Assembly: GCA_020441345.1 (NCBI GenBank)
Contig: JAGRMK010000004.1
Span: forward strand, 1-32,125
DNA: 32,125 nt
Direction: 5' to 3'
Source: Paracoccaceae bacterium
GTDB taxonomy: Bacteria; Pseudomonadota; Alphaproteobacteria; Rhodobacterales; Rhodobacteraceae
Below are positions 1 through 7,944 of the stretch, piece by piece; the first letter of the stretch is position 1, and each line of letters begins with the position of its first letter. A model generated the notes under the pieces. That model worked only from the letters and a program-made list of their open reading frames with translations, searched no databases and was not told the origin of the DNA. The position numbers were made by a program, and so were the translations under genes.

Positions 1-55
1 CGGTTTCATAGGCGTTCAGCCGGCATCCCAGCGTGGTGAAAACGGGTATGGTCAT
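1..55 (-). CDS. mtaB: tRNA (t6A37) methylthiotransferase MtaB, N-terminal fragment
   Basis: Only the first 18 codons lie in the window and the gene runs off the left edge. The translated start contains TLGCRLNAYET, the N-terminal UPF0004 signature of the radical-SAM methylthiotransferases, including the first cysteine that binds the auxiliary iron-sulfur cluster. MtaB adds a methylthio group to N6-threonylcarbamoyladenosine at tRNA position 37. Its ATG overlaps the dapF stop codon (ATGA, 52-55), so the two genes are translationally coupled. dapF followed by mtaB is an order I recall from Rhodobacteraceae. MiaB has a similar N-terminus, but the neighbour favours MtaB. Confidence 0.85.
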   Translation of the reverse strand, partial: MTIPVFTTLGCRLNAYET

Positions 56-882
56 GAGGCGGCCAGAAAGCCGGGCGCAAGGGTCGCGGTGAACACCTCG
101 GCCACCGGCCCGGTCAGCCAGACACCATCCGCGCGCCAGTCGGCAATCAACGTGCCACCGTCCAGCTCCATCGCCACACGCCGCCCGGTCAGCCCGCGCA
201 GCGATGCTGCCACCGCCACCGCGCAGGCGCCCGATCCGCAGGCCAGCGTGACCCCCGTGCCCCGCTCCCAGACCCGCATCCGCAGATGGTCAGGGCCGAT
301 CAGACTGGCGAATTCGACATTGGTGCGCTCGGGGAACAGGGCATCATGCTCGATCAACGGCCCCTGCGTTTCCAGCGCGACAGCTTCGGCGTCGTCCACC
401 AGAAAGACGCAATGCGGGTTTCCCATGCCGACCCCGACCGGATCGCCCGGTAGCGGCAGATGCAGCGTATCCTGCGCGGCATTCAGCGGAATCCCCTGCC
501 AGTTGGTCAGCGGCGCACCCATGTTGACCCAGACCTGCCCGTCCAGCATCCGCGCGTGCAACAGTCCGCGCGTGGTGCGTATGGTCAACGCATCGCGCCC
601 GGTCTGCATCATAACCAGCCAGGCGACACAGCGGGTCGCGTTGCCACAGGCCCCGGCCCGCGTGCCGTCGCTGTTCCAGAAATCCAGCACCAGATCGGCG
701 TCGTCGGCATCGCGCAGTTCCGCCAATTGATCATAGCCGACCCCGCGATGCCGGTCGCCCAGCGCCCGCGCCAGCGCAGGCGTAGTCACCGCCCCGCGCC
801 CCCGCGAGTCGATGATGACGAAATCATTGCCTGCCCCATGCATCTTGCGAAAGGTCAGGTCAGGGGTCTGCGCGGTGTTCAT
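52..882 (-). CDS. dapF: diaminopimelate epimerase
   Basis: A 276-residue cytoplasmic enzyme that interconverts LL- and meso-diaminopimelate in the lysine and peptidoglycan pathway. The N-terminus KMHGAGNDFVIID is the family hallmark. Both catalytic cysteines are present: Cys79 in GACGNATRC and Cys215 in ACGSGACA. The start at 882 was chosen because it places this motif near residue 13, as in known DapF proteins; the frame stays open further upstream but that extension would run into the panE promoter region. It is divergent from panE with 72 bp between the starts, and its stop overlaps the mtaB start. Confidence 0.97.
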   Translation of the reverse strand: MNTAQTPDLTFRKMHGAGNDFVIIDSRGRGAVTTPALARALGDRHRGVGYDQLAELRDADDADLVLDFWNSDGTRAGACGNATRCVAWLVMMQTGRDALTIRTTRGLLHARMLDGQVWVNMGAPLTNWQGIPLNAAQDTLHLPLPGDPVGVGMGNPHCVFLVDDAEAVALETQGPLIEHDALFPERTNVEFASLIGPDHLRMRVWERGTGVTLACGSGACAVAVAASLRGLTGRRVAMELDGGTLIADWRADGVWLTGPVAEVFTATLAPGFLAAS

Positions 883-954
883 ACCCGGCGATATAGGCGA
901 ATTCCCGGGACCGTTCCAGTGGCGGCTGCTATGCTGCGTGCAAAGGAGTGTCAG

Positions 955-1962
955 ATGCGCATAGCGATCTTCGGGGCCGGGTCTGTGGGCTGCTATATCG
1001 GCGGGCGGCTTGCGGCGGGCGGCGCGCAGGTCACGCTGATCGGGCGCGCGCGGCTGCGCGACGACCTGGCGACTCATGGTCTGCATCTGAGCGACTATCG
1101 CGGCGGCGAAGATCACGTTCGGGATATCCCTTTTGCACTGGAGCCCGAGGCCGCGGCAGGCGCGGCGCTGGTTCTGGTCTGCGTCAAATCCCAGCACAGC
1201 GCAGAGGCCGCCCGCAGCCTGAAGCCGCATCTGGCCGCGGGGGCGCAGATCGTCAGCCTACAGAACGGTGTGACCAACACCGCAACCCTGTCCGAAGGGC
1301 TGAATCGCCCGGTTCTGATGGGTATGGTGGGGTTCAACGTCGCGGCGCAGGGGGACGGGCGGTTCCATCAGGGCACGCAGGGCGATCTGCATCTTGAACG
1401 CAGCCCGGGCATGGTGCCGTTCCTTGGGGCGTTTCAACGGGCCGGCCTTGCGATCATCCAGCATTCCGACATGCGCCCGGTCCTCTGGGCCAAGCTGATG
1501 CTGAACCTCAACAACGCGATCAACGCGCTGGCCAATATCCCGCTGCGCGCCGAACTGGCACAGCGCGGGTTTCGCCTGTGCCTTGCCTTGGCGCAGCAAG
1601 AGCTTCTGCAGCTCACGGCGGGGGCCTCGTTGCCCCGCTTTGCCCGCCTGTCGCCCCTGCCCGCCGCCTGGATCCCGCCCGTGCTGCGCCTGCCGGATCC
1701 GGCTTTTCGCGTCGTGGCGAGCAGCATGTTGCGCATCGACCCGCTGGCGCGGTCGTCGATGTCGGACGATCTGGCATCGGGCCGCCCGCCCGAGGTCGCG
1801 TGGATCAACGGCGCGGTCGTGCGCCTGGCGGAAAACCAGGGCCGCGACGCCCCGGTCAACCGCCGACTCTGCGCCTTGATCGACGAGGCGGCCCACGCCA
1901 CCAGCCGCCCGACCTGGACCGCCGCCGAGCTGCTGGCCGACCTCACCACCGCTGCGCATTGA
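955..1962 (+). CDS. panE: 2-dehydropantoate 2-reductase (ketopantoate reductase family)
   Basis: A 335-residue member of the ApbA/PanE family, which reduces 2-dehydropantoate to pantoate with NADPH in pantothenate and coenzyme A synthesis. Residues 1-25 form a Rossmann start with GAGSVG at 7-12. A mid-protein WAKLMLNLNNAINAL segment carries Lys180, which matches the catalytic lysine of the E. coli enzyme. The start is supported by a clear AAAGGAG ribosome site at 942-948. The gene stands alone, divergent from dapF and 120 bp before the exporter genes. Family paralogs of unknown substrate are common, so the exact substrate is less certain than the fold. Confidence 0.85.
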   Translation: MRIAIFGAGSVGCYIGGRLAAGGAQVTLIGRARLRDDLATHGLHLSDYRGGEDHVRDIPFALEPEAAAGAALVLVCVKSQHSAEAARSLKPHLAAGAQIVSLQNGVTNTATLSEGLNRPVLMGMVGFNVAAQGDGRFHQGTQGDLHLERSPGMVPFLGAFQRAGLAIIQHSDMRPVLWAKLMLNLNNAINALANIPLRAELAQRGFRLCLALAQQELLQLTAGASLPRFARLSPLPAAWIPPVLRLPDPAFRVVASSMLRIDPLARSSMSDDLASGRPPEVAWINGAVVRLAENQGRDAPVNRRLCALIDEAAHATSRPTWTAAELLADLTTAAH

Positions 1963-2082
1963 CCCCGGTGCGCAGCCTTGCCGCTGCCCTCGCGCGGGGC
2001 GTTTCCGGCTTTCCATGCCGTCGCCGCGTTGCTAAGCCGGGGGCGGAACTTTCCGCGAGCGCGACAAGGCAAGGACAGGCAG

Positions 2083-2940
2083 GTGACAGACGGCGACAGG
2101 CCCCGCAGCGATGGCGCCCCCCCGACCGGTCGGGTTCCGGCGCTGGTCTCGCCCTGGGTGATCGTCTCGCGCCATTTCGAGCTGATCCGTGCGCTGGTCG
2201 AACGCGATATCGAATCGCGCATCCGGGGCACTGTCCTGGGCAAGGTCTGGATCGTGTTCGGGCCGCTGTTCATGCTGGCGGTCTATACGCTGGTGTTCGG
2301 CCTGATCCTGAACTCGCGCTGGCAGGACCGCACCGACGACGCATTCCTGTTCCCGCTGATCTATTTTTCCGGTCTCGTGCTGTTCAACTTCTTTTTTGAA
2401 AGCATCTCGCGCGCGACCACTCTCTTGCGCGACAACCAGTCGTTCATCACCAAGATCGTCTTTCCGCTCGAAGCGTTCTGCTATTCGGTGGTGGGCTCGT
2501 CGCTGGTGCGCTTTGCGATCGGGTTCGTGATTCTGGGCGTATTCTACCTGCCCCTGCAAGGGCTGCCACCCCTCGCCGCGCTGGCCTATCCGCTGCTGTT
2601 CCTGGGCCTTGCGCTGTTTGCTGTCGGGGGCACGCTGGCGCTGGCGGCGCTGGCGGTCTATCTGCGCGACCTCGCGCATCTGATGCAGCCGCTGTCGATG
2701 CTGCTGCTGTTCCTGTCGCCGCTGTTCTACCCGCTGGATCGGGTGCCCGAGGCGTTTCGCCCGCTGGTGATGCTGAACCCGCTGGCCTATCCGCTGGAGG
2801 CCACGCGCAACGCCTTGTTTTTCGGCGAATGGCCGAACCCGCTGGGTGCCGGGCTTTATCTGGTGCTGGGCTGGGTCAGCGCAGCAGCAGGCTATGCCCT
2901 TTTCATGCGCCTCAGGGCCGGGTTCGCGGATGTCGTCTGA
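2083..2940 (+). CDS. wzm: ABC-2 type polysaccharide export permease (Wzm/KpsM-like)
   Basis: A 285-residue inner-membrane permease of the polysaccharide/polyol-phosphate exporter family. The amphipathic entry motif RDIESRIRGTVLGKVWIVFGP is typical of Wzm/TagG proteins, and about six hydrophobic segments follow, with the usual LFYPLDRVPE loop before the last pair. A TTG at 1978 would give a longer product, but GTG at 2083 has an AAGGA site at 2071-2075 with 7-nt spacing and gives a normal family length. The last 11 bases overlap the next gene. Together with the two ATPases downstream it should export a finished glycan, probably lipid-linked, across the inner membrane. Confidence 0.92.
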   Translation: MTDGDRPRSDGAPPTGRVPALVSPWVIVSRHFELIRALVERDIESRIRGTVLGKVWIVFGPLFMLAVYTLVFGLILNSRWQDRTDDAFLFPLIYFSGLVLFNFFFESISRATTLLRDNQSFITKIVFPLEAFCYSVVGSSLVRFAIGFVILGVFYLPLQGLPPLAALAYPLLFLGLALFAVGGTLALAALAVYLRDLAHLMQPLSMLLLFLSPLFYPLDRVPEAFRPLVMLNPLAYPLEATRNALFFGEWPNPLGAGLYLVLGWVSAAAGYALFMRLRAGFADVV

Positions 2941-4207
2941 TGTCGCGATCCGGGTTCAGGGGCTTGGCAAGGCCTATCGCCGCCACGCCAGCGAAGGCGC
3001 GCGGCTGCGCGACGCGCTGTTCAAGACCGGCTCGGGCGAAGAAACCTGGGTGCTGCGCGACGTATCCTTCGAGGTGCGCCGGGGCGAGGCGCTGGGCGTC
3101 GTCGGCCGCAACGGCGCGGGCAAATCGACGCTGTTGAAGATCATCTCGAAAACCCTCACCGCCAGCACCGGCACCGCCACGGTGCAGGGTCGGGTGGCAA
3201 CACTGCTGGAACTGGGAGCGGGGTTGCATCAGGACTACACAGGCCGCGAGAACGCACGATTTTCTGCAACCATCATGGGCATGAGCCAGCGCGAGTTCAC
3301 CGCCGTCATCGATGACATCGAAAGCTTCGCCGAGCTGGGTGAATTCTTCGACCGGCGGATTTCGGAATATTCCAGCGGGATGTATGCGCGGCTCGCGTTC
3401 TCGATCAACATCCACTGTCGGCCCGACATTCTGATCGTCGACGAGATCTTGTCCGTCGGCGACATCGCATTCCAGATGAAATGCCTCGAATTCCTGCGCG
3501 GGTTCTGCGCCGCGGGCGGCACGTTGCTGTTCGTCTCGCATGACGATGCGGCGGTGCGGGCGTTGTGCGACCGGGCGATCTGGCTTGAGGGTGGCGCGCT
3601 GGCGGCGGCCGGCGCCACCGACAAGGTCTTGCGGCGCTATCACACGACGACATGGCAACGCCAATCCCGAACAGCCGGGTTCGAGATCCACGACACCGAC
3701 ACGCCCGACACCGCGCCCCCTGCCCCGGATGCGCCGCGCGGCTTCAACCCTGAAACCCTGCCGGACGCACCCGTGCCCGGTGCCGTGACCGTCGTCGATC
3801 TTTTCGATGCCACCGGGCGGCAGGTGGCGCTGCTGCATGGCGGCCAGCGCGTCGAAATCCGCATCGGGTTTCATGCGGAAACGGCAATCGGTGCGCCATC
3901 AGTCTGCTTCCTGGTGCGCAACCGCATGGCGCAACTCCTGTTCGGCGCCCGCACCGAGGTCGCGCCTCCCCTCGCCGCCGGAACCGGTGCCGAAGCGCGG
4001 TTTGCCTTCGTGCTGCCCTACATGCCCTCGGGCGAGTATACGCTGGCGCCGCTGGTGCTCGATGGCGGCGCGGGTGCCGAGCGCGTCGTGCTGCGGTCTG
4101 ACCCTGTCGTGCTGGCAGTGCACACGGTCCATATCTCGCAGGGGCTGGCCAATGTGCGGATGCGCGCGGTGCGCATCGAACGCACCCCGGACGCGCGAGG
4201 GGCCTGA
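2930..4207 (+). CDS. wzt: Wzt-like polysaccharide export ATPase with C-terminal glycan-binding-type domain (NBD1)
   Basis: A 425-residue ATPase partner of the Wzm-like permease. The nucleotide-binding domain spans about residues 5-250: Walker A GRNGAGKST (59-67), family-typical signature EYSSGM (147-151), Walker B with ILIVDE (167-172) and the switch histidine His204 in FVSHD. Residues from about 280 onward form a beta-rich extension (FDATGRQVALLHGGQRVEIRIGF) like the Wzt C-terminal domain, which in E. coli O8/O9a recognises the terminal modification of the glycan. It overlaps the permease by 11 bp and is 3 bp from a second ATPase. All catalytic motifs look intact, unlike NBD2. Confidence 0.93.
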   Translation: MSSDVAIRVQGLGKAYRRHASEGARLRDALFKTGSGEETWVLRDVSFEVRRGEALGVVGRNGAGKSTLLKIISKTLTASTGTATVQGRVATLLELGAGLHQDYTGRENARFSATIMGMSQREFTAVIDDIESFAELGEFFDRRISEYSSGMYARLAFSINIHCRPDILIVDEILSVGDIAFQMKCLEFLRGFCAAGGTLLFVSHDDAAVRALCDRAIWLEGGALAAAGATDKVLRRYHTTTWQRQSRTAGFEIHDTDTPDTAPPAPDAPRGFNPETLPDAPVPGAVTVVDLFDATGRQVALLHGGQRVEIRIGFHAETAIGAPSVCFLVRNRMAQLLFGARTEVAPPLAAGTGAEARFAFVLPYMPSGEYTLAPLVLDGGAGAERVVLRSDPVVLAVHTVHISQGLANVRMRAVRIERTPDARGA

Positions 4208-4210
4208 GCC

Positions 4211-5500
4211 ATGACGCAGCCCAGCCTTCGCGCCACTGGCCTTGGCAAACGCTACATGCTGGACGCTACACCGCTACAGCACCTGTCGAACGCGCTGTTC
4301 GGTCGCAGCACCGGTACGCCGTTCTGGGCCTTGCAGGCGATGGACCTGGAAATCGGAATGGGCGATTCGCTGGGTGTCATCGGCCGCAACGGGTCGGGCA
4401 AATCGACGCTTTTGCAACTCTTGATGGGCACGCTGGCACCCAGCACCGGCAGCGTTTCGGTGCAGGGGCGCGTCGCGGGATTGCTGGAACTGGGCGCGGG
4501 GTTCAACCCCGATTTCACCGGGCGCGAGAACGCCGCCCTGAACGCCGCCAACCTTGGGCTGAGCGCGCGCGAGATCGCGCGGCGGATGCCCGCCATCGCA
4601 GCTTTCGCGGACATCGGTGCCTATATCGACCGGCCGGTGCGCGAATATTCCTCGGGCATGTATTCGCGGCTCGCTTTCTCGGTGGCGATCCATGTCGATG
4701 CCGATGTGCTGATCGTCGACGAGATCCTGTCGGTCGGGGACAGCGAGTTCCAGCACCGCTGCCATGCCTGGATGCGGCAGTTCCGGGCACGGGGCGGCAC
4801 GCTGGTTTTCGTGTCGCAGAACGCGCTGGAAATGGCCTCGATCTGCGCGCGCGCGATCTGGCTGGATCGCGGCAAGATCGTCGCTCAAGGCCCCTCGGAC
4901 GAGGTTGCCACCGCCTATCAGGCCGCGCTGCTGGGGCCCTACAAGGCCGCCGAGACCGTCACCACCGCGGTCGGTGGCACGGCCGCGGACACGGCGCGGT
5001 TCGTGCAGCCGATGCGCGTTGCGGTGGGGCCGTTCCAAACCCAGGCCCCGCAGCACGGGGCGGGCGGCGCAAGGGTCGTCGGGGTCGCATGGCAGCACCC
5101 CGGCGGCGATACCGTTCAGACGTTCGACGGCGGCGAAGAGATCGAATTGCGCATCACCGTGCGCGCCGAAACCGCGTTGCACCGGCCGATCCTCGGCTTC
5201 ATCCTGCGCGATGCGCGCGGTCAGAACCTGTTTGGCGACAACTCGTTTCTTGCCACCGCCGAAAACCCGCCCCGGGTGGCGCCGGGCGAACAGATTTCGG
5301 CGGTGTTCCGGTTTCGCTTTCCGTATTTGCCGCAAGGCACTTATCAGCTTGCGCCGTCGATTCTGGAGGGCACGCAAGACGACCACGTGCATCTGCACTG
5401 GATGGAAGAGGCGATGGCGCTGCGCGTGACCGAAAGCCCGGTCGAATTCGGTCTGGTTGGCGTGCCGATGATCCACGCAACGCTGACCCCCTGCGACTGA
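4211..5500 (+). CDS. second Wzt-like ATPase with degenerate H-loop (NBD2)
   Basis: A 429-residue paralog of the preceding gene with the same layout. Walker A is GRNGSGKST (58-66), the signature EYSSGM (145-150) and Walker B LIVDE (167-171); a Wzt-type C-terminal domain covers about 290-429. The H-loop reads FVSQN: codon 4817-4819 is CAG, so the switch histidine is Gln203. This suggests a catalytically weak site in a possible NBD1/NBD2 heterodimer, although two alternative homodimers recognising different glycan ends are also possible. A GAGGGG site at 4197-4202 precedes the ATG. The gene ends 6 bp from a convergent glycosyltransferase. Confidence 0.92.
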   Translation: MTQPSLRATGLGKRYMLDATPLQHLSNALFGRSTGTPFWALQAMDLEIGMGDSLGVIGRNGSGKSTLLQLLMGTLAPSTGSVSVQGRVAGLLELGAGFNPDFTGRENAALNAANLGLSAREIARRMPAIAAFADIGAYIDRPVREYSSGMYSRLAFSVAIHVDADVLIVDEILSVGDSEFQHRCHAWMRQFRARGGTLVFVSQNALEMASICARAIWLDRGKIVAQGPSDEVATAYQAALLGPYKAAETVTTAVGGTAADTARFVQPMRVAVGPFQTQAPQHGAGGARVVGVAWQHPGGDTVQTFDGGEEIELRITVRAETALHRPILGFILRDARGQNLFGDNSFLATAENPPRVAPGEQISAVFRFRFPYLPQGTYQLAPSILEGTQDDHVHLHWMEEAMALRVTESPVEFGLVGVPMIHATLTPCD

Positions 5501-5506
5501 CGCCCC

Positions 5507-6877
5507 TCAGCGCGGGTCGATGACCGGCGGCAGCGGTGCCTTGCCCTGCGCCGCGACAACCAGCGCATCGAACAGCGCCGGCACGACCTGCTCCCAGGTC
5601 GGCCACGAAAAGCCGGCGATCCGCGCGACCAGACGCGCGTGCTCGTCGGGATCCTCAAGCGCCAGCAGAGCTTCGGTCAGGCTATCGGGCGTGGTATCGA
5701 AATAGGCGCCGAAATCGCCCAGAACCTCGGTCGCGATCTCGGACCGATTGGCCAGGACCGGCGTGCCATGCGCGGCGCATTCGACCAGAGGCAGGCCGAA
5801 CCCTTCGACGGTCGAGGCATGGATCAGCGCATGCGCGTGCTCATAGGCATAGGCAAGTTCGGCATCGGTGGTATCGCGCAGCCAGACCACCTTGTCGCGG
5901 TGTGGCGTGGTGGCGATGGCGCGGACGATCTCGTCATACATCCAGCCTTTGCGCCCCAGAATAACAAGCGACCGCGTGCTTTGCCCGCCTGCCCAAAGCG
6001 ACTCAATCGCCGCCAGAACCATGCGGTGCCCCTTTTTCGGTTCGATCGTGCCAACCATCAGGTAGGGGCGGTTGTCGGCAGGAAACAGCGCCGCCAGCCG
6101 GTTTCCGCCCTTGGCCCCGTCCAGCAGCGGGTCCAGCCCGTTGTGACAAACGGTGATCGTGGCCTGTGCGGCTTCGTCGGGGAACAGCCGACGCAGCATC
6201 GACGCGGTATAGCCCGAGATCGTCACCACGCCCGAGAAATTGCGCAGCGCGGCGCGCGCATTCTCGCGGAACTGGTCACGCCAGGGCGCGCGATACAGTT
6301 CAGGGTGCGAAACCGGGATTACGTCATGCACCAGCGTGTAAATTGCCTTCATCCGGCCGCGAAACCGGGCATAGGTCTGGGGCGAGACATCGTGCCAATA
6401 GGCCGGGCAGAACAGGATATCCTCAGGGCCGGGCTCAATGCGAACCGTCTGCATGTAGCGTTGCCAGAACCGGCTGGCGGGCCGTTCCAGCACCTCGAAC
6501 ACCCCCTCCAGTCGTTGCGCCAGCGCCTCGGGGCGGGCCGGTGTGCCGCGCAGCCGGTCGCGCAGCCGCAAGCCGAACCACGGCACCGCGAACAGCGCGT
6601 AAGCGATCCCCAACGCGACATAGTGCAGCGCCAGCAACACCATCGGCCAAGGCCGCGACCGCGACATCGACCGCGGCAACCCGTCGGGATGCGGGAAATT
6701 TGCCGAGCGGCGTTGCAGGACCAGATCACCGTCGGAAATTGCCACCGGCAGAACCTCGACCCCGCGCGCGCGTCCAAAGCCATAACCCAGCACCAGGTAA
6801 TTGCGCACCACGCGCGGAATGCCCGTCAGCGGGCGCCCATGCAGATTGATTGCGGTGGTGTCGATAAGTAGACGCAT
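5507..6877 (-). CDS. GT4-type glycosyltransferase (GT-B fold)
   Basis: A 456-residue glycosyltransferase. The start MRLLIDTTAINLHGRPLTGIPRVVRN is typical of GT4 enzymes acting on surface polysaccharides (TGIPRVVR acceptor-domain motif). The donor-binding C-terminal half has GTIEPKKGH and the E-x7-E pair Glu358/Glu366 in EGFGLPLVE. A hydrophobic stretch around residues 90-120 may be a membrane contact. The ATG at 6877 was preferred over a longer reading to 7006, because it puts the conserved DTTAI strand at the N-terminus. It is convergent with the exporter ATPases and divergent from the PAP2 gene, so it probably builds the exported glycan. The sugar cannot be told from sequence. Confidence 0.88.
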   Translation of the reverse strand: MRLLIDTTAINLHGRPLTGIPRVVRNYLVLGYGFGRARGVEVLPVAISDGDLVLQRRSANFPHPDGLPRSMSRSRPWPMVLLALHYVALGIAYALFAVPWFGLRLRDRLRGTPARPEALAQRLEGVFEVLERPASRFWQRYMQTVRIEPGPEDILFCPAYWHDVSPQTYARFRGRMKAIYTLVHDVIPVSHPELYRAPWRDQFRENARAALRNFSGVVTISGYTASMLRRLFPDEAAQATITVCHNGLDPLLDGAKGGNRLAALFPADNRPYLMVGTIEPKKGHRMVLAAIESLWAGGQSTRSLVILGRKGWMYDEIVRAIATTPHRDKVVWLRDTTDAELAYAYEHAHALIHASTVEGFGLPLVECAAHGTPVLANRSEIATEVLGDFGAYFDTTPDSLTEALLALEDPDEHARLVARIAGFSWPTWEQVVPALFDALVVAAQGKAPLPPVIDPR

Positions 6878-7017
6878 GGGCAGGGGCGCACCTGTCTGAA
6901 ACGGGGTCGCCCGGTCTTGGCCCGGTGCCTGGAAGCTGTCAAGCGCAAGCGGGGCGGGTGCCTCGACTTCGCCAGGCGGCGGTGATAGCTGGTGGCGCCG
7001 ACGCAAACGGGGATGCC

Positions 7018-7944
7018 ATGCGGGTCTTTCAGCACATCGACGCGCTCTGGGGGCGTTTTTGGCCGCTTCTCGCGCTGCCGCCGCTGGTGCTGGCCGGGTA
7101 TGTCGTCACCGGGCAGGCCAGGATCGAGCATTACGTCGTGATCCTGGGCGTCATCGTGTTTTCGGTTGCCAGCCGCTTGACCCGCGACCTGCTGCTGGCG
7201 GTCATTCCGGGGATCGGCATTTTCCTGGGCTACGAGGCCGTGCGGGGTCTGCGCCCGCTGTTCGTGACCCCCGACCGTGTCCTTGCCTGCCAGTTTCGAG
7301 ACCTGGACGCCGCGCTGTTCGGCTTTGGCACGGGCATGACCCCGGCCGATTTTTTTGCCCTGCATCACAGCCCGCTCGCGGATCTGATCTTTGCCCTGCC
7401 CTATACGGTCTTCTGGGCCGTCGTGATGGCCTATTGCGGGGTGTTGTTCCTGATCTCGCGCGGGCGGCTCAGGCGCTACCTGTGGGTGCTGGCCCTCACG
7501 CATCTGGTGGCTTTTGCGATCTGGATGGCGCTGCCCGCCGCGCCGCCCTGGTATGTGCGCACGGTTGGCTGCGGGATCGACACCGCCGTGCCCCCGCAGG
7601 CGGCGGCGCTGTCACGCCTCGATGCGCGGTTCGGCATCGGGTATTTCGAGGCCTTCTACAGCCGCGCGCCCACCGTGTTCGGGGCCTTCCCGTCGCTGCA
7701 TGTCTCGTTCCCGGCGGCGGCGATGGTGACTGGCTGGCGCTGGTTCGGCCCCCTGGGGCGGACAGTGACCGCGACCCTGACCCTGTGGATGATCGCGGCC
7801 AGCGTCTATCTGGACCATCACTGGCTGGTCGATGGCCTTGCGACGCTTGTCATCGTCGTCGCGCTGCACGCGCTACTGGTGCGGCTGTGGCCAGCCTATC
7901 GCACGCCCGCCCCCCGAACGGTCTGGCGCGAGGGGCCGCGATGA
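7018..7944 (+). CDS. Aur1-like PAP2 membrane protein, candidate inositol phosphorylceramide synthase
   Basis: A 308-residue polytopic membrane protein of the PAP2 superfamily. It has FGAFPSLH at 221-228, the same string I recall from the fungal IPC synthase Aur1, and YLDHHWLVD at 264-272, matching the Aur1 YLTHHYFVD motif. His228, His268 and Asp272 would be the catalytic triad. The Lys/Arg-rich first PAP2 phosphatase motif is not seen, as in Aur1. Aur1 moves phosphoinositol from phosphatidylinositol to ceramide, releasing diacylglycerol. It opens an operon whose next gene (ATGA overlap) is a ceramide synthase candidate, and an inositol-phosphate synthase lies nearby. The motifs are direct observation; the substrate is inference. 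A lipid phosphatase is the alternative. Confidence 0.75.
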   Translation: MRVFQHIDALWGRFWPLLALPPLVLAGYVVTGQARIEHYVVILGVIVFSVASRLTRDLLLAVIPGIGIFLGYEAVRGLRPLFVTPDRVLACQFRDLDAALFGFGTGMTPADFFALHHSPLADLIFALPYTVFWAVVMAYCGVLFLISRGRLRRYLWVLALTHLVAFAIWMALPAAPPWYVRTVGCGIDTAVPPQAAALSRLDARFGIGYFEAFYSRAPTVFGAFPSLHVSFPAAAMVTGWRWFGPLGRTVTATLTLWMIAASVYLDHHWLVDGLATLVIVVALHALLVRLWPAYRTPAPRTVWREGPR

